A DNA stretch of 64,000 nucleotides from Rhizobiaceae bacterium CPCC 101076 (GTDB lineage: Bacteria > Pseudomonadota > Alphaproteobacteria > Rhizobiales > Methylopilaceae). The stretch is from the NCBI GenBank assembly GCA_003347645.1, contig QDFX01000006.1, positions 145,407 through 209,406 of the forward strand, read 5' to 3'. How positions within the stretch are numbered: the first letter of the stretch is position 1; each line of letters opens with the position of its first letter. The notes beneath the pieces are model-generated. The model saw only the letters and a list, made by a program, of their open reading frames with translations. It did not search any database and was not told the origin of the DNA. The translations under genes and the position numbers were made by a program. Below, in pieces: positions 61,935-64,000 of the stretch.

Positions 61935-62143
61935 GGATTCAGCGTCGCTTTCAGCGACAGCTCGACAATCCGCCGGTCGTTCTCGTCTTTGACGATGACC
62001 TCGAATCTCTGGTTGGGGTCCAGCTCGCCCGCAGCATCTCGCCGAAAAGAATGACGGCCTCGCGCCAGGCGTCCTGATCGTTCTTCAACTCCTGCGGTTC
62101 CGGGTGGGGCGGCATCGACAAGTGGAATCGGTAGAATTGGCAT
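61931..62143 (-). pseudogene. DUF6894 gene with two compensating frameshifts
   Basis: From the ATG at 62143 one frame is open to 61931 and ends in genuine DUF6894 sequence (GELDPNQRFEVIVKDENDRR). The middle of the family protein (FYRFHLSMPP, DAWREAVILFGEMLR) lies in another frame. One indel after the second codon and another near 62030 restore the frame, so a 70-residue product with a scrambled centre could still be made. It overlaps the Crp gene start. Confidence 0.6.
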
Positions 62144-62219
62144 GAGCTTCGTGATGCCAGCTGGATCGACACCGGCATTAACGCAGGTTGGAAACAATCA
62201 ATTTCAGCCGCCTAGAAAA

Positions 62220-62948
62220 CTAATGACGCAAATGAAGGTAGGTCGCGTCGAACGCCCCCGCCTTCTTCAATCCACTCCAGTCCGTGATGTTGAGGTGGCC
62301 GCGATACCACCGAATCAGCCCGTCGGTTCTCATTGCCTGAAGGGTGCGGTTGACATGCACCGTCGACAGCCCAAGCGCGTCGCCCATTTTTTCCTGGGTT
62401 AGCGGCAATTCGACCTTGTAGCCATTGGCTAGACCGATGGCTTGGTAGCGAACGAAGAGTTCGCAAATGAAATGGGAGATCCGTCCATAGGCTTCTCGCC
62501 GCCCGAGCCCTGCCATCCATTCGCGAAACACTGCCGCCTCGATCAACGTGTCACGCCACAGCGCATTCCTAATCCTGGGGTGGTCGTCAATCAGGCGATT
62601 CATCGTCTCATGCGGGACAAAGGCGACGACGCTCGACACAACGGTTCCAATATTATGGTCCATCACCTGCAGATGAAGGCTTTGTAGGTCGGGAATGTCT
62701 CCTGAGATATGGAAGGAGAAGATCTGCCGTTTGCCCTCTTCGAGGAGCTTGTAACGGTACAGCAGGCCATCGAGCAGGATGCAGCACTGCGACGGCCGGT
62801 CGTGATCTCGCGCGATGTCCTGGTCGGGGCGAATGCTTCGCGCCAAAATCGGCAGCGCCATCAGCGCCTCGTATTCAGCAGAGGAGAGATTGTAGATGCT
62901 CTCCAGCTTCCGGATGAGAGGGTACGCGGGCGATGACTGAGGCGACAT
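62220..62948 (-). CDS. Crp/Fnr-family transcriptional regulator
   Basis: 242 residues, the same architecture as its neighbour: sensor roll (LLDGLLYRYKLLEEGKRQIFSFHISGDIPDLQSL) and winged helix (LTQEKMGDALGLSTVHVNRTLQAMR). The two proteins are clearly paralogous, though their N-termini differ. No FNR-type cysteine set. Upstream (62949-63189) the region towards the divergent DUF6894 gene could hold the promoters. Confidence 0.9.
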   Translation of the reverse strand: MSPQSSPAYPLIRKLESIYNLSSAEYEALMALPILARSIRPDQDIARDHDRPSQCCILLDGLLYRYKLLEEGKRQIFSFHISGDIPDLQSLHLQVMDHNIGTVVSSVVAFVPHETMNRLIDDHPRIRNALWRDTLIEAAVFREWMAGLGRREAYGRISHFICELFVRYQAIGLANGYKVELPLTQEKMGDALGLSTVHVNRTLQAMRTDGLIRWYRGHLNITDWSGLKKAGAFDATYLHLRH

Positions 62949-63189
62949 GAGCGCTCCTTATCCGGGGAGCGCTAGACCTCGGGGCGATCAGAGAACCATA
63001 CAGATCGTGATCAGCGACCGCGCCAAACTGCGTCGGTGTCGTTCATTAACATGGAGCGCTGAACTTCAATAACATCCGCGCGGCGGCATCTTTCTCGATC
63101 GTCGATCCTGCCCTACAATTCCATCATCACCGAGAACCGTTGGCGCCGGTGACTGAGAGACATTCGTGCTCCCGCCCTCGGGAGATGGA

Positions 63190-63420
63190 ATGCAACGCTT
63201 CTTTTTTCATGTCATCGATGGGACCTTCGGCATCGATAGCGAGGGCACCGAGCTCTTAGATTTGGATGCGGCTCGATCCGAAGCCATTCGAACTGCCGGA
63301 GAGATTTTGAGACATGCTCCTCAGCCAGTTTACGATGGAACGGAATGGCAGATGCATGTCACCGACGAAAGCACCCGAACGCTGCTCAAGCTGACGTTCA
63401 AGATGGAACGGTGTGCCTGA
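63190..63420 (+). CDS. DUF6894 family protein
   Basis: 76 residues from the ATG at 63190: MQRFFFHVIDGTFGIDSEGT, then LDLDAARSEAIRTAGEIL and WQMHVTDESTRTLLKLTF, the complete DUF6894 pattern. It is an intact relative of the broken copy at 61931-62143 and divergent from a Crp/Fnr gene. Confidence 0.87.
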   Translation: MQRFFFHVIDGTFGIDSEGTELLDLDAARSEAIRTAGEILRHAPQPVYDGTEWQMHVTDESTRTLLKLTFKMERCA

Positions 63421-63486
63421 CGCTCTTTTCTGCTGACGGAGCAGGCCAGAAAATCCGAACGACGTGAATCAGGCGAGGCTCCGACG

Positions 63487-63720
63487 ATGGCCTATGAAGA
63501 AGTTTCGCAAGTTGCAACTGCGAGGCTCTCCATACCTCTGGCGATAAACGCGCCACGCGGCGTCGAATTTGAGCTCGTGTCCCGTTTGGTCCGTTCGACC
63601 ATGGCGCACTCCGTTCTCGTAGGTAGGCAGAGGCTCGCAACTTCATCAAGGAGCACGGAAACGATCGAGACACTGACGGCAGCCGCTGCCGATCTGACCA
63701 TCGATTGGCGCTCTGCCTGA
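63487..63720 (+). pseudogene. Short frame with a DUF3606-like tail in two frames
   Basis: The open frame (77 residues, MAYEEVSQVATARLSIPLAI) is not recognised. Near 63640-63680 an adjacent frame reads RNFIKEHGNDRDT, matching the DUF3606 motif ELIEKHGNDRET, and the open frame then continues with LTAAAADL as in that family. This suggests a frameshifted DUF3606 remnant inside the region. Confidence 0.4.
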
Positions 63721-63795
63721 CGAGCGGAAATGCCCGATGCGGCTCTGTCCTAGGCGACACTAAGCAGGAGCCATAATAGCTTCTAGTCTGACTTC

Positions 63796-63832
63796 GCCCC
63801 GCCTGGCTACCGGAGCCGGCGCGGGGCTTTTT
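63796..63832 (+). terminator. Intrinsic terminator, plus strand
   Basis: GCCCCGC (63796-63802), an 18-base loop with its own short pairing, GCGGGGC (63821-63827), then TTTTT. Terminates the plus-strand transcripts coming from the DUF6894 and DUF3606-like genes. Confidence 0.75.
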
Positions 63833-63926
63833 GCAGTTCTTAACAGCTATTAATGATCGGTCGTCAGGATCTGCGAAAGTCAGCCTGCGGCAACAGAAGC
63901 CGCTTCCCACGGGGAGGCAGCCAGAC

Positions 63927-64000
63927 ATGATTTCAGAGGATTGGGAGCTCCGTCGCGAGTCCCGGCGGTGCGCTTTCGAAGCATCCCGCCAAGACGGACT
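63927..64000 (+). CDS. Start of an unidentified gene (partial)
   Basis: GGGGAGG lies 9 bases before the ATG at 63927. MISEDWELRRESRRCAFEAS is open to the window edge. The fragment is too short to identify. Confidence 0.4.
   Translation, partial: MISEDWELRRESRRCAFEASRQDG

Overview
The window is high-GC DNA from an alphaproteobacterium, most likely Hyphomicrobiales (a Bosea, Methylobacterium or Beijerinckiaceae relative). The evidence is the codon bias, rhizobial-type dispersed palindromic repeats, heterotetrameric sarcosine-oxidase-type genes, and DUF3606, DUF6894, DUF4142 and DUF6064 families. No rRNA, complete tRNA or CRISPR array was seen. The window falls into a catabolic part (1 to about 44,500) and a mobile/accessory part (about 44,700 to 64,000).

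Region 1 (1-13,300) is nutrient uptake. It holds a tripartite tricarboxylate transporter (TctA-TctB-TctC, left end cut), a gamma carbonic anhydrase, a DeoR regulator, an isochorismatase-type hydrolase behind a polyamine/opine-type ABC transporter, an SDR oxidoreductase, and a class III PLP enzyme next to an APH-like kinase. The last two resemble the AGXT2L phospho-lyase/hydroxylysine-kinase pair. A prolyl-iminopeptidase-like hydrolase follows.

Region 2 (13,400-25,700) is one-carbon/methylamine metabolism. Sarcosine-oxidase-like subunits B, D, A and G, a GlxA-type regulator, an XRE-cupin regulator, three glutamate-synthase-like subunits, a type III glutamine synthetase and PurU match, gene for gene, the N-methylglutamate pathway (mgd, mgs, gmaS). 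Sarcosine oxidase plus GlnT remains the alternative reading.

Region 3 (25,700-41,300) is one long plus-strand run: urease (E, F, fused AB, C, G, D), a urea/amide ABC transporter (UrtABCDE/FmdDEF type), both subunits of an N,N-dimethylformamidase, a degenerate Rieske-like protein, a Sel1-repeat protein and an unknown protein. With region 2 this suggests uptake and hydrolysis of amides or ureas to formate, ammonia and methylamines. UreC is unusual in one active-site-proximal segment. Convergent to this run are two ChoK/APH-like kinases and an M20 amidohydrolase (41,310-44,508).

Region 4 (44,700-64,000) begins with a tyrosine integrase and a possible tRNA-Ser 3' fragment. An excisionase-like gene, small phage-like genes and a replication-initiator-like gene with iteron-like repeats follow. 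The cargo includes a DUF4242-adenylate cyclase fusion, SRAP, Ku, stress-type small proteins, GlgX, a PRC-barrel protein and two Crp/Fnr regulators. Several broken genes (PrtN-like, Ku tail, royal-jelly/dopachrome-tautomerase-like, DUF6894) mark this part as rearranged DNA.
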